Shown one piece after another: positions 23,761 to 34,964 of a DNA stretch of 64,000 bases. How positions within the stretch are numbered: the first letter of the stretch is position 1; every line of letters starts with the position of its first letter. Made by a program: the position numbers and the translations under genes. The stretch is from Aedes albopictus (taxonomy: Eukaryota > Arthropoda > Insecta > Diptera > Culicidae). The stretch covers positions 331,186,421 through 331,250,420 of the forward strand of contig NC_085138.1 of assembly GCF_035046485.1 (NCBI RefSeq). The letters run 5' to 3'. The notes beneath the pieces were generated by a model, which saw nothing but the letters and a program-made list of their open reading frames with translations, had not been told where the DNA came from and made no database searches.

Positions 23761-24019
23761 ATCAGATAAAGCGCGTTGGATTTGTAATCCATTTAAGACA
23801 TGAATATTACACCGGCAGTTGCTTCGTTATGCTATAAGCTCGGCAAGTGCTGATAATGAAATCCATTACAGAAAACCAACCATGGAATTAATTTGCCAAT
23901 GCATGTTTTCCCATTGATTTTATTCGTTCTTACCTATGATTGACTTTACATGCGAATGATGATGACCTCTACAGCCATGGCACGTAAATTAGAAAGTGGA
24001 AATGTGCTCATCTCTCTTA

Positions 24020-24173
24020 GGGGCCATCCACTAAGTACTTCACGGTCCAAGGGGGGAGGAGGGGTTTGTGAAAGTGTGACAAGCAATGTATTGGGTATAG
24101 GAAAAACCCGTACGAAGGGGGAGGGGGGTAAAAAATTCCCAATTTTAGCGTGACGTACTTAATGAATGCTCCC
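24020..24173. mobile_element. PIF/Harbinger-like MITE
   Basis: Ends GGGGCCATCCACTAAGTAC (24020) and near-complement GTACTTAATGAATGCTCCC (24155-24173), flanked by TTA on both sides (24017-24019 and 24174-24176). A 3-bp TTA target and GGG-starting ends fit PIF/Harbinger. The interior is G-rich and non-coding. Two relatives lie at 24492 and 31373. Confidence 0.75.
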
Positions 24174-24409
24174 TTAGCAGTTTTATGGCAATAAAGTAGT
24201 AGCAGTTATGATGCCTGTTTACCAAAATATACCGTGCATTTAAAATGTTACGAAACTGCTGTCAGATTTTTAATAGCATTTGATTTGTTAATATAGGGCA
24301 ATTTAGCAGTCGAACTGCTATGATACGGCATGCAGTAAGCAGGCGGAATGCAGTTATAAAACAAAATACGACTTATTCAAATGCTTATTGGTTACCTGGG
24401 TGGTTCAAT

Positions 24410-24995
24410 AAGTCTTTGTGGAATTTTCGCTTTTTTTCCGGGATTTTATCATATATTTTTTCTGGAAATTTCTTACTACAAACTAATTTTAGGGTTTATT
24501 CAAATATTACGTAACGCAAAATTTGGCAATTTTAGACCCCCTCCCTCCCCCACGTAACAAATTTTGTATGAGAGATTTCGAAATTTTGTATGAAGCGTAA
24601 CACAGCGCTAGACCCCCTCCCTCCCCTCTTAGCGTTACGTAATATTTGAATGAACCCTTACCTAGAAAGTTATCCCAAGAGACATTTCGAGAAAAACTTT
24701 TTGAAAATATTTTGCAAGAACTCAGGAAGCAATTATTAAAGAAATCCCAAAAACGAGCATCCAGAATCTAGGAATAATTTCTGGTCCCCGAGAATATCTG
24801 TAAAAATAATAACATCAGGATCAGTGCAAGAAATTAGACAATCCCCTACAAGGAAAAGCCTTGAAAAATATCCGAAAAAATCACGGGACGAATTCCATGA
24901 AAAAGACCAGCAGTAGCTCCTGCAGAAAAGGCTCTCAAAAAAAATCCTAAGAGAATGTCCAGGATAAATTCTTAAAAACTCTGAGAGACATTTTT
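24410..24995. repeat. Degenerate short tandem array, left part
   Basis: Diverged repeats of the AGAAATCCC / GAAAAACTTTTTG type. Interrupted by the MITE at 24492-24657 and continued after LOA-like copy A at 27131-27615. Confidence 0.6.
24492..24657. mobile_element. PIF/Harbinger-like MITE
   Basis: Inverted ends GGGTTTATTCAAATATTACG (24492) and near-complement ending at 24657, both continuing inward as TAACGC. TTA flanks at 24489-24491 and 24658-24660. 166 bp; the interior has two CCCCCTCCCTCCC tracts. It interrupts a degenerate array. Confidence 0.8.
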
Positions 24996-27130
24996 CCGGC
25001 TGTTCGGGCTCGCTTGGAAGTTAACCATCAATGTTAACTTCTTTTCCCGATCAGCCTAGATAGCTGTGTAGTGTCGGTAGCGGTTGTCTCAATTGGCTAA
25101 GAATAACACTACGGATCGCCTGATCCAGTGGTAAGAGTCCACTAAACAGGTGACCCCTAATTCATGGTGTTATGCGGCTTTATGCTTACCGTGCCAAGGA
25201 ATGAATGGTTAGGGGGGGGTCTGATAAAAACCTAACCACAAACGGAGCCTGTGGAGAATTAGGGCGTCCTCCACAGTATTACGCCCTTACTGCGCTAACC
25301 GGAGCAATGGTGCAGTGGACCTTGCGTTTCTCCGAAATAATCAGTTGCCCTTCTTAAGTCTCAAATTTGAGGCTAAATGAGGGCGGGATTATTCAAATGT
25401 TGTAAATTAGCTTACATTACTACCTATATGGGTTCGCTTAAAGCGTTTTCGCCATTGGCGTTTTTCAATTGACACCGATTTGGTTTGTCGTTGATGTTTC
25501 CTTTTTGTGCTGTGATTGTGAAGAGTGTAATCCTGTCTAGTTTGGGTAGTGGCTACGGCTAGGAAACCTCAGATCAATTTTCAGCGTAAAAAGCGTGCTT
25601 AGCCCAAAGGGCTCTTCTTTAAAAAAATCATTTTCGTAGGGTTACTTCTGTATGGTATACCTTGTGAACCCAGTTTTGCTTCTTTCATTATAAATGAAGT
25701 GTCGTGCCTCGAGCATGCTATATCGTAGTGTGTTTCAACCTTTCCTTATGGATGCCTTCAAGCAAGCAGCAGCAAGCTGTACTCAGCATCTTTTCGCTGA
25801 TATTTGGCAGTATTGCTACGATGGTTACATCATCTGAAATAGCTCAAACATTAGTTTGAGTTGCTTCAGTTTGATGGATTACTTAGGTACATAGAGCAGT
25901 TCATGGATAACTTAACATAGAATTGCACCTAACCCAACTCTGCATTAGCAGTATTTGTCATGAGTTGACTGAATGGCATGTGTCAGATTAGAAGTCTCCA
26001 TTTGACTTTCTTTGCACTTTTAGTGTTCCTTCGCAAAATTTGCGTTTTCAGGCGTCCCTTCTCAATAAACTAAGGAACCTGTACTAATTGGTAGCGACCA
26101 AATTTTATAGATAACTCGCTTCCATTGCTACTCCAAGAGAGTTTCATTGTGGTTTTGTACCTACAACGCCCTCCATTGTGGCATACCTTAACTATTGCTT
26201 TGAAAGAAGCTTGTCCTCTGCGGTCTGTGCGGACCGTAAGAGGTATTCCTGAATGGAACTCTGATCTGTTCAAGTTCAAAATATCTTCGGATAATTTATT
26301 CTTTTGTATAGTTACGAAACTCTAGCTTCCGCTTGAGAATTATAGCTATATAATCGACTTAGTGAGCCCTAAAAAGCTCTGCTTACTTCAAATCTCCAGG
26401 TGCAAATGGGGGTTTGTCCTATTTTTATAAAAAAAGGGATTTGAGTATTCCAAACATGTTTTGAACTCTTGTAGTTTGCTATTGGGTATTTTCATGGCGT
26501 GAAATTACTCTATAGTTTTATCCCGAAAGGGTGCGTGCGTTGTATAAAGAAGGAATGAGTTCCAGATTCATCTTGTTCTTTCTGAAATGCTTGAAACGCA
26601 TTGTCGATTATCACATCTGTGATGTTCGTCTGGCTGACATGACTATTCATGTGAACTCACATGCCTCTAAATTTGGGATGTCCACAGTGACTCTTATACA
26701 CAAAGTTGCATAAGTTTTCAAGATAGTACTCGCTCAAACGTAGTTTTTGCTTGGGTGGTTTCTTGAATATTGAGGATGCTTTCGATGCCGTGCCTTTCAA
26801 TGTCATATTGGAAGTCGCATGACGTCACAAGCTAATGAGTTATAGGCTCTCTTTACGCTTATGCGTTTTACAGTGTCCTTTTCAGGGCACTGATTAAACC
26901 CGTTGTGGTATGGGCTATGAGCTCTCGTTGCGCTTATGCGTTCATTCCTTTTTCTAGGGTACTCCTTCCTATTTCATCACCTTTTCCTTTCCCTTTCCTA
27001 ATTCCCATCCCTTGTCCCATGCTCCCTCAGGTAAATGATGAAATAGGCTTATATGTATGGCGATGGCACAAATGTCCCAAATGGAGGATAACGTGCCTCT
27101 GGAGCCGGCCTTCTGATACCTGATACCTGA
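24996..27130 (+). mobile_element. LOA-like non-LTR element, internally deleted, copy A
   Basis: Starts CCGGCTGTTCGGGCTCG and ends in a TGATACC-TGATACC-TGA tail. The same ends and nearly the same interior occur in copy C (42461-44561), and inverted in copy B (32068-34336). At 2.1 kb it is too short for an autonomous LINE: 5' UTR, a broken ORF1 start (ARKPQINFQRKKRA at about 25558), a small RT fragment and the 3' end. It sits in a degenerate array, so a target duplication cannot be judged. Confidence 0.75.
26525..26835 (+). pseudogene. RT fragment of LOA-like copy A
   Basis: Frame fragments read LKRIVDYHI, then SKFGMSTVTLIHKVA, and in the next frame FLNIEDAFDAVPFNVILEVA. The last is RT motif A (F-x-D-x-E-x-AFD type, with the first Asp changed to Asn). 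Motifs B and C are absent because the following RT region is deleted. Same fragment in copy C. Confidence 0.7.
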
Positions 27131-27615
27131 AGGGAAACTCCGACAGAACTATCATGTGAAATATCAAAAGAAATCCCGCGAAAACCTTTGGGAAATATAG
27201 CAGCTGAAACTTCTGTCGAAATTCATGGAGAAGCTCTAGAAGAAAGCAACCGGAAATTTCTTGAAAACATCACAGGAGAAACGAAAGGAAGGTATTCCTG
27301 CAGCAAGTTAGTGAAAAATTTCTCAAAACCCTTGAAGGAGCTTAAATAGAATCCCCAGGTATGACTTCTTCTAGAGGAATCTCGTGAGAAACATAAACAA
27401 AAATTCCGCGACAACAAATGCGGAATATCCTGAGAGAAATTCTTGTGGAGATCTCGGAATAAATCCTGGTAGAAACTCACAGGAACTCTGGGAGTAATAT
27501 GGGAAAACTTCTACAAAAATTCTGTATGATCCCTGTAAACAAATCCATAAGAAATCGATCGGCATTCCGGAATCCTGGAAGGTTCTCGAGGAAGGAATTC
27601 ATAAAGTAATACCAA
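27131..27615. repeat. Degenerate short tandem array, right part
   Basis: Continuation of the array cut by copy A, with motifs such as GGAAATTTCTTGAAAACATC and GAAACTC. Short minus-strand frames (27223-27698) reflect the repeat. Confidence 0.6.
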
Positions 27616-28254
27616 GACCAGGGTTGGTAACTATCAGTTTCGTCACTGACCAACGACGAAAAACTAGAAAAGTTCGTCAGCAAATGAAACTTCGTCATTC
27701 AGCGGCCGACGAAGGATCAACGACGACATTGAACCGAAAGTAAAACAGGGAGCTACAGTTTTCGTCATTCTCTTTGGTCTTCTTCAGCAATGACGAAAAT
27801 CGAACATGCAATCGTCACAAGGCATCTGTCGGCAGACAAAAGGCGAACCAGTCAAGCTTTTTATTGATGATTTATGGCCCGTTTACATATATGATAATAA
27901 TGCGTGACAATATTCTGTCGGACAATTTATTCCACGCTAGTATCGTTTACATTGCCGCTAAAAAATTAGCTGCTAAATCTGGGACAATAAATTGTCCGAC
28001 TGTGTTGGTACCAAACTATCGTAATGTAAACACTTCCCTATCTGCCAATAAAATTGGCGTGATGGCATAATTAGCTGACAATTCGTCTAGCAGACCGTTT
28101 ACATGAGGCTAATTGTGTCGGACAATCTAATATCCTCATTATTGTCAACTAGTTTTAGCACCGAATTCAGAAGCTGCTGATTTTGTCATGCTAATTTTAT
28201 TGTCTGCTAAAAACTGTTTACATTGCGCTAAATTGACGCCAATTGAAGCAGAGG
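27616..28254. other. Non-coding, short repeated words
   Basis: 27620-27790 repeats GACGAAAA and its complement. 27860-28240 repeats GTTTACAT and GGACAATTTATT-like words in both orientations and may be an old MITE or satellite. No gene. Confidence 0.4.
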
Positions 28255-29350
28255 TGGCGGCAGCATTACTATGAGTACCTTAATGGCGACGTTGCAAACA
28301 CCGAAGGTGGCGTGGTAACAGATCCAGGAGTACGTCCGCAGGTCGAAACACTTCTGGCCCCTAACCTCTAAGAGATTGAGGAGGATGTTAGCCGGTTGAA
28401 AACAACAAAGCTACTAAAATACGGTGGAGAAGCACTGGTGAGAGAATAGAAACACACTAGAACGCCAATGGCGCTGTACTCAGATTTCCTATTTAATAAT
28501 TTAAATAACTTAAGTTGTAATAATTGATTATGTGTGCCCATCTTGTAGAGGACCTTTTGTTTTGGTAAACAAAATTTATTTCACACTTATAGTACCACTA
28601 CTGACGCCGTAAGGGCGTGGCAAACTACATGTTAGTCACACGAACAGTCGCGACATTGGACTTCTGTGGCTAATTATTCTAATGGCGAGAGCATCACATT
28701 ATCAAGATTTGGGAGGAGGAAGTATTGGATGGAAGGTATCGTGTGTCCCATCTACAAAAAGGGCGACAAGTTGGATTGCGGGAACTATCGCGCGATCACA
28801 CTACTGAGCGCTGCCTACAAGGTACAAATTTTATGCCACCGTCTATCATCGATTGCAAGATAGTTCGTGGGGCAATATCAGGCTGGATTCATGGGTGAAC
28901 GCGCTAAAACGGACCGAATGTTGGCGAATGGTGTTGCAGAAATGCCGCGAATACAACGTGCCCACACATCACTTGTTCATCGATTTCAAATCGGCATATG
29001 ATACAATCGATCGAGAACAGCTATGGCAGATTATGCACGAATACGGATTCCCGGATAAACTGATACGATTGATCGAGTGATGTGCGTAGTTCGAGTATCA
29101 GGGACACTCTCGAGTACCTTCGAATCTCGCAAAGGGTTACGGCAAAGTGGTGGTTTTCGTGCTTGCTTATTCACATTGTTTCAGAGGGTGTAGTTAGGAG
29201 ATCGGGGATAAACACGAAGGGAACGATTTTCATAAAGTCCATTCAGCTGCTTGGTTTCGCTGATGATATTGATATTATAGCTCGCATCATCACCCATCAA
29301 ATGAAGGACGATTGGCGGACCCTTCGCATACTGCGGAACATGGAGAGCAG
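28255..29350 (+). pseudogene. RTE reverse transcriptase relic
   Basis: Plus-strand remnants of a second RTE element. 28255-28447 encodes the linker (GDVANTEGGVVTDPG, EEDVSRLKTTKLLKYGGEAL). About 230 bp of foreign DNA follow (28450-28680). The RT then restarts: [20 protein letters not shown] (about 28730-28790), HHLFIDFKSAYDTID (motif A, about 28975-29010), RKGLRQ, and LLGFADDIDIIA (motif C, about 29250-29285). Many stops and frame changes. It is related to, but clearly different from, the RTE copy at 6.9-10.1 kb. Confidence 0.75.
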
Positions 29351-31030
29351 AGAACACTCAGGCCTTAGTCTAACTAGTAAGGTGAATAAAACGAGATTCT
29401 TAATCTCATTAGCAATTCATCATTTAGTGTGAATGATTACATTCACACGCTCCATTATTTCATAGTTGACGTAAGCAATAATATGACTGAATTAAACTCT
29501 TTCAATGTGAACAACGGATTAAATCAACTTACTGTAATGACCATCACAATTAACAGAAACACACCAAGAACAACAATTTTCCAGCTGTTTCATGTTTTGA
29601 TACGTACCATAAATCGGATTTCAGTTTTATTCAATCGTAAAACGTTACATTGTTTCCAACTAGCATCCCGCCTTTCCAGGGATGCTCATCGAGTGTCGGA
29701 ACGAGCGAACACTCGACAAGGGCGCGTCGGTCGTTGTACCATTATCATTACGCAAAATTACCGCACAGTTAACGGAGGCACGTTATTTTCGCCTGTAAAC
29801 TCATAAAACACGTTTCCCCGTGTCATTAGGTTGCGCATTTTATAACCCATCGCTCGTAGTGTTCCTGTCTGATGCATGTGCTGTGCATCCAACAAGGAGG
29901 AGGTGCACTTCTCTTTTCTCTGCAACAAGGTGTGTAATTTTCTTCTGGGCAGTCACATTGTAGCTAAGAGCAGCGTACATCGTAAGTGCAAGAGTGGCAT
30001 TCGTGGACGTCTGTCAGCGGCAGTCGGTCGGATAGAATGATAGGTAATAATCTTCGAAAGGTGGGTCTGACCAGCATCCCGGCCAGAAGAAGAGGACAGT
30101 AATTGATTTCCAGCTGTGAGAAGCGGATCAACGCACGCAAACCGCTCTAGCAGCTGAGTCATTTCACGAGTTAACATAGTTGGATTTGCTACATTCTCCA
30201 GCACCGCCATCACCGTGTTCCTCCCGCCTAAATAGGGCTATGGTTAGGTATGGTGCCTAATGGTTCCAATATCCTGTTGAATGACAAGTTGCAATGAAAT
30301 GCACGTTTCACATTCAATAGGCTTTCTCACTCAACTGGGTGAAATTATATCGGAGAGCAAATAGCAGCCTGACAGGGTGCAAATACGGCAAGTCATGACG
30401 TCGTCGTGGCATGTAGCAATTTATCATATGAATCAAAGTGCAATTTGTTGCAGTCAGTCTGCTGTGTGTGCGCCTTTGATGCCTAGTAGAAAATGATGTT
30501 TTGTCATCCTTTTATGAGCCATTTTGATGCATTACGCAAAGGAGATAATCCGACTTCTATATACGGATTTGCATTAGGATTGTTAGACATGATCTATGAA
30601 GCATATATTTGTATCTTCCCGGGTTCCACAAGACTGATGACAGCCAATTGAATGATAAAGAGCGATAATTGGTCTGAGATAACTATACGTGTAGTTTTCT
30701 TCAGATGCAAGCAAACAAGATAAAAAATTGAGCCTGTTAAGTCCAAGAATGACTAGAATAGTCGAAGAAAAAGCGTGACAAGCGATGATTTTCCACATTT
30801 TGAAAGCTTGTTCAAGCACGGAATTTGAGTAACTGGACATTGATTATATGAAATCAAACTACAATCCGTCTCCTACACCTACTATTGTTGCAGTAAATGA
30901 TTCGATGGAGCCCCCTGGTATTTCATATAAGTAGCTGTGGCAAATCCCAGCGGGCGTTTTTCCCCACCAGTTTTTCAACACCGTACAGGTAACAATTTTT
31001 TGAATTGTTCATTTGATGCGGTAAAATTGG
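29351..31030. other. No recognised gene
   Basis: Mostly low-repeat DNA. An 86-residue minus-strand frame (29953-30213) has no recognised domain. No splice-consistent coding structure could be supported. Confidence 0.4.
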
Positions 31031-31035
31031 CTTTT

Positions 31036-31277
31036 TAATCAAAGTATTGTAATGGCTTTTCAAGGTGATTATATAACAAAGCCACACCATGAATTTTGAA
31101 AATCACAAATATAAAGAACCAAATACCGCATCGCGCCGAAAAGTTGATCGTTTAGATAGCCGCTGGTGGTGACTAATCGATCAAATTTTCAGCGCAATGC
31201 GACATTGGGTTCTACAGATTTGTGCTCTTGAAAATTCGAGGTGTGGCTTCGTCATATCTTCACCTTAATCAAAGTAT
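31036..31277. mobile_element. Fold-back MITE with possible 13-bp flanking repeats
   Basis: Imperfect palindrome with arms of about 90 bp (31061-31150 and 31176-31267), both starting AAGGTGA. TTAATCAAAGTAT occurs at 31035-31047 and again at 31265-31277 as a direct repeat, possibly a target duplication, although 13 bp of non-palindromic sequence lies between the left repeat and the arm. Confidence 0.65.
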
Positions 31278-31372
31278 CTAAAACGTAAGGGAAGAAAGTC
31301 CAAAGTGCCAAGGTGGAAAAAAATAGCCAAACTGATCAAATCATTGCTGAATGTGATTAGATCATTACTTTT

Positions 31373-31513
31373 GGGGCTGTCCATTTATTACGTAAGGATT
31401 TTTTTTACGATTCCCCTCACCTTCTAAGATTTTATGTACGAGAACCCAAATATGTTTTTATGGCCCGTTAGATTTTTTTAAGATAAACCCTTACGTAAAT
31501 AATGGAATGCCCC
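31373..31513. mobile_element. PIF/Harbinger-like MITE
   Basis: Ends GGGGCTGTCCATTTATTACG (31373) and near-complement ending GGAATGCCCC at 31513, with TTACGTAAG inside both. The flanking 3-bp site is not conserved. It is related to the copies at 24020 and 24492, and a single arm of the same family lies in the 4.1-kb tandem unit (about 47787-47830). Confidence 0.65.
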
Positions 31514-31942
31514 ATAAGAGAATAGTGTCAATATATGTTTCCAAAAAAATCTTTCTAGAAGCCAGACATGCAAATCCATGTTTTTTTTATTTCCCCATTA
31601 AAATTGGCAGCTTCGGTTTTTCTCGTTTGCAATTATTGGATTTCTCATTAATGTTTAGACTACTGTGATAATTTGAGAATCCACTGAATCATCATTTCCC
31701 AGCGAAATTTCACACTAATCAAACTTATTTTGTTTACCTGTTGTGCATCCGACGCCCCTGTCATGAACTCAACCGAACTTGTGTATGCCAGCCGCTGCGA
31801 AATCGTGTGCGAAATTCGACTGTGATGACAATGAACTTCGGCCGAGTCTAAATGGGTGCAAATGTCGCAATACTGTTTTATGATGATTTTAATGTCAGCC
31901 AAGTGGTCCATGGATTGATAAACAAATGGAGGGGCATGGTTA

Positions 31943-32067
31943 TTAGTGCATGCGCTACCCATGTTAGGGTTTATACAAATACGACGGACGTCTATCGTTT
32001 AATGGAAAGGGGGTCTGTAAAATTATATTACTCTATGTTTTAAGTGTACGAAAAAGCGTGACAGAGG
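31943..32067. repeat. Left 125-bp direct repeat bounding LOA-like copy B
   Basis: Runs from TTAGTGCATGCGCTACCC to GCGTGACAGAGG and recurs at 34337-34461 with roughly eight differences. The two copies abut the two ends of copy B exactly, as a target-site duplication would. Confidence 0.9.
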
Positions 32068-32837
32068 TGCATCGGGTATCAGTAGGTCGGCTTCAGAGGC
32101 ACGATCTCCTCCATTTGAGAAATTTGTGCCATCCCCATGAATACGAGCCTATTCATCATTTGCCTGAGGGAGAGGGAAGGGAGGAATAAGGGATGCGATA
32201 AGGAAAGGGAAGGTAAGGGAATAGGGTCGACATAATCGCATAAGCGTACCAAAACGGGTTCAAACAGCGCCCTGAAAATGGCAAAAAGTTATTAAATGAA
32301 ACTGTTTACCGAGTACTCGGAAACGCAGTTGCATAAAAACTGGGTAGTTACATATCAAATGATTCAAATTTCCACAGTTGGATTCTCAGCTAAGATATTC
32401 AAATGAAGCAGCCTATTGAGGCTTGTGGGGGACAAAATCATAAGTAGGAAAACCACATTGAGTTATCTCAATTGCGTTTCTGCTACGAGATTCCTCAAAA
32501 GTGGTGGCAACACTCCAGCATGGAACATCCACAAACACTCAATTTCCTAATCGCTGCTTGACGTAATGCGGAGAAGAGATGTTGGTTTTTGAGCATTTAG
32601 TAAATACAATTGGAAATCATTGAAAGATAAATAGGACAATCCGTGCGGCTTCCAATATGGAATCGAAAGGTACATGTTCAACAGTAACCTGGAAATCCAA
32701 GAAAACACCCAAACAAAATTGTTTTTGAATGAATGATTTTCCGATATCGTAAACAACATTGTGTAAATAAATCACAGTAGACTTTCAATTTTGATAAGCA
32801 TGATGGTTCCCATGGAGAGGCATGTTTGCCAGAAAAA

Positions 32838-32973
32838 ATGGTCCACTGCACGAATTTGTGCTGGCCTGCTTACTCCCACACGAAATTTGACGTTTGAGCG
32901 GTGTCGGCACCGCTCAAACGTCAAATTTCCTGTGGGAGAAAGCAGGCCAACACGAATTCGTGCAGTGGACCAT
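32838..32973. mobile_element. 136-bp near-perfect palindrome (MITE)
   Basis: Arms of about 65 bp begin ATGGTCCACTGCACGAATT on each strand and meet at GTGTCGGCAC (about 32902-32911). It would form a strong hairpin. Non-coding; open frames over it mirror each other on the two strands. Confidence 0.85.
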
Positions 32974-33681
32974 CGCACGTGTGATGCACGACAAAGCATT
33001 CTAATCATTTCAAATTCAAACAAAAGCGCTGTTTGCAGTTCAGAAGAAATTTTTCGGCCTACCTTGATGCATGGGAAATTCCTTGCCTAAATCTCCCAAG
33101 AAACCGCTTTTCTTCGATCACAATACGCAGTTGCGAAGAAATGACAGTTTAAATGGCAGTCACCGTGGAAAGTTTCTGCCAGGAATCGGTCAAGAAGTTT
33201 CTTGAGCGATTCCTTTCAAACACCAAACTAGGCTAAAGGGGTCAAATTGATAGATCTGAGCTTCATACGATGCACTTATAGAATTAACTTGACAGTATAT
33301 GTAATCCCTCCAAGATTTGGGAATAGCAAGGCTGCAAACAAGCAGTTTTATCCAAACATTTTGAGGTGCGAGGCATGACACGCGAGACTTCCATTTCAAT
33401 TTTACTGAAAGTAGCAAACATCTGGTCAAACGCAATATGCGGAATCATATTGGTGCTAATTAAAGCATTACATGTAGGTACATAGAATTTCCCCTTAGAA
33501 AGTAAAGCTGAAATTCTTGGACCAAAGCTGTTCTTTTGTGCTGAAGATTGATCTGCGCTGTCATAACTATATCCACTACTCAAACTAGGCACGATCAAAC
33601 TCTTACAATCACAACACAAGAAAAAAGAGCAGCAATAAAACCAATTCGGTATCGATTGAAGAACGCCAGAGACGATAGAAG

Positions 33682-33858
33682 CAGGGATGCCATATATACA
33701 GATTTATCTGTATTATACAGATTTTTGAGCATCTGTACAGATTGCGTGTATATGAAATACAGATTTTTCATTTGTATGGAATACAGATTTTTCACCTAAA
33801 TTTTGTATGGGATACAGATTTTTGAACGAGTGATACAGAAAACCATCTGGCATCGCTG
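33682..33858. mobile_element. hAT-type MITE with 8-bp duplication
   Basis: Ends CAGGGATGCCA (33682) and TGGCATCGCTG (33848-33858), flanked by the direct repeat GATAGAAG (33674-33681 and 33859-33866). The interior has several copies of ATACAGATTTTT. 177 bp, nested in LOA-like copy B. Confidence 0.9.
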
Positions 33859-34336
33859 GATAGAAGATACACAGAGGACACTGTGAAGAACGCATAATGC
33901 GAAGAGCCATATAGGTTATAATTAAAGCTAATGAACAACATACTATTAATCCCACCCTTATTGAGCCTCGCAGTTGAGGCTTAGGAAGGATAGCAGATTA
34001 TCTCGGAGAAACACAAGGTCAACCGCACCATTGTTCCGGTTAGCGCAGTAAGGGCAGAATACTGTGGAGGGTGCCCTAGTACTCCACAGGCTCCGTTAAG
34101 CGGTTAGGATTTTATTAGAGCCCCCTAACCATTCATTCCTAGGCCCGGTAAGCATATAGCCGCATCACACCATGAATTAGGGGTCACCTGTTGGTGGATT
34201 CTTAGCACCGGAACAGGCAGTCCGTAGCATTATTCTTAGCCAATTGTGACAACCGCTACCGACACACAGCTATCTAAGCTGATCGAGAAAAGAAGATAAT
34301 ATTGATGATCAACTTCATACGGACCCGAACAGCCGG

Positions 34337-34461
34337 TTAGTGCATGCGCTACCCATGTTAGGGTTTATACAAATACGACGGACGTCTATCGTTTAATGGA
34401 AAGGGGTTCTGTAAAACTATGACATTCTATGTATTTAGTATACGAAAAAGCGTGACAGAGG
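34337..34461. repeat. Right 125-bp direct repeat bounding LOA-like copy B
   Basis: Partner of 31943-32067; same start and end words, about 93% identical by eye. Confidence 0.9.
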
Positions 34462-34738
34462 AGAGAAAGTTTGTCTGAAATGCCCGAAAAATGATGCACG
34501 TCATTTTTTAAAGTCGTCTTTCAGAGTCATTTTCATGGTAGATGGCCTTTTTGCATCACTTCCGTTTTTCACGAACCAACTTTCAACCTCCCTAGTGCAT
34601 AACGTTGGGAACAGATCGCTGGCGTAGTGTACGGTTTAGGTCACAAGTGATCCTAATGTACAAAGAGGGTTAAAATCATTGAACACCGAAAATGTTCTTG
34701 TACCGACTTTTCGAACCCTCTAAGCAGAATACCCTCAT

Positions 34739-34825
34739 CGAATGAGTGTAATCATTTCGTACCTTTTATATATATAAGCAACATAGAGCGGAAGTCAAAG
34801 GTACGAAACTGATTACACACATTCG
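34739..34825. repeat. Short inverted repeat
   Basis: CGAATGAGTGTAATCA..GTACCTTT (34739-34766) faces AAAGGTACGAAAC..CACACATTCG (34797-34825). A related arm occurs at about 63897-63930. Probably a small MITE. Confidence 0.55.
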
Positions 34826-34964
34826 AAAAATCGAAAATGTATTAGATTCGTGAATTTTCCTGCTGAAGTATCAAGCAAATATTGTTTACAGTGCTGTCAT
34901 GGTAAAAACAGAGCTGGTTACTCAAGGTTTTCAAGTTTGAGCGTCCCTTATACTGGTACGCTCC

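Larger units (their letters stand above)
32068..34336 (-). mobile_element. LOA-like non-LTR element, internally deleted, copy B
   Basis: Minus-strand copy of the family at 24996 and 42461. The 5' end (CGGCTGTTCGGG read on the minus strand) is at 34335 and the 3' end with GATACC is at about 32068-32085. It is more diverged, and its middle (about 32290-33200) is only partly alignable by eye. A degraded ORF1 region (about 33284-33619, minus strand) is visible. Two MITEs (32838-32973, 33682-33858) are nested in it. Confidence 0.7.

Noticed and set aside
24996..27130. Long flanking duplication around LOA-like copy A, as in B and C
   Set aside because: Both flanks are degenerate array sequence; local similarity (AAACTCTGAGAGACA against AAACTCCGACAGAAC) cannot be told from ordinary array repeats.
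29953..30213. Host exon candidate (86 residues, minus strand)
   Set aside because: No homology recognised, no clear splice sites, short.
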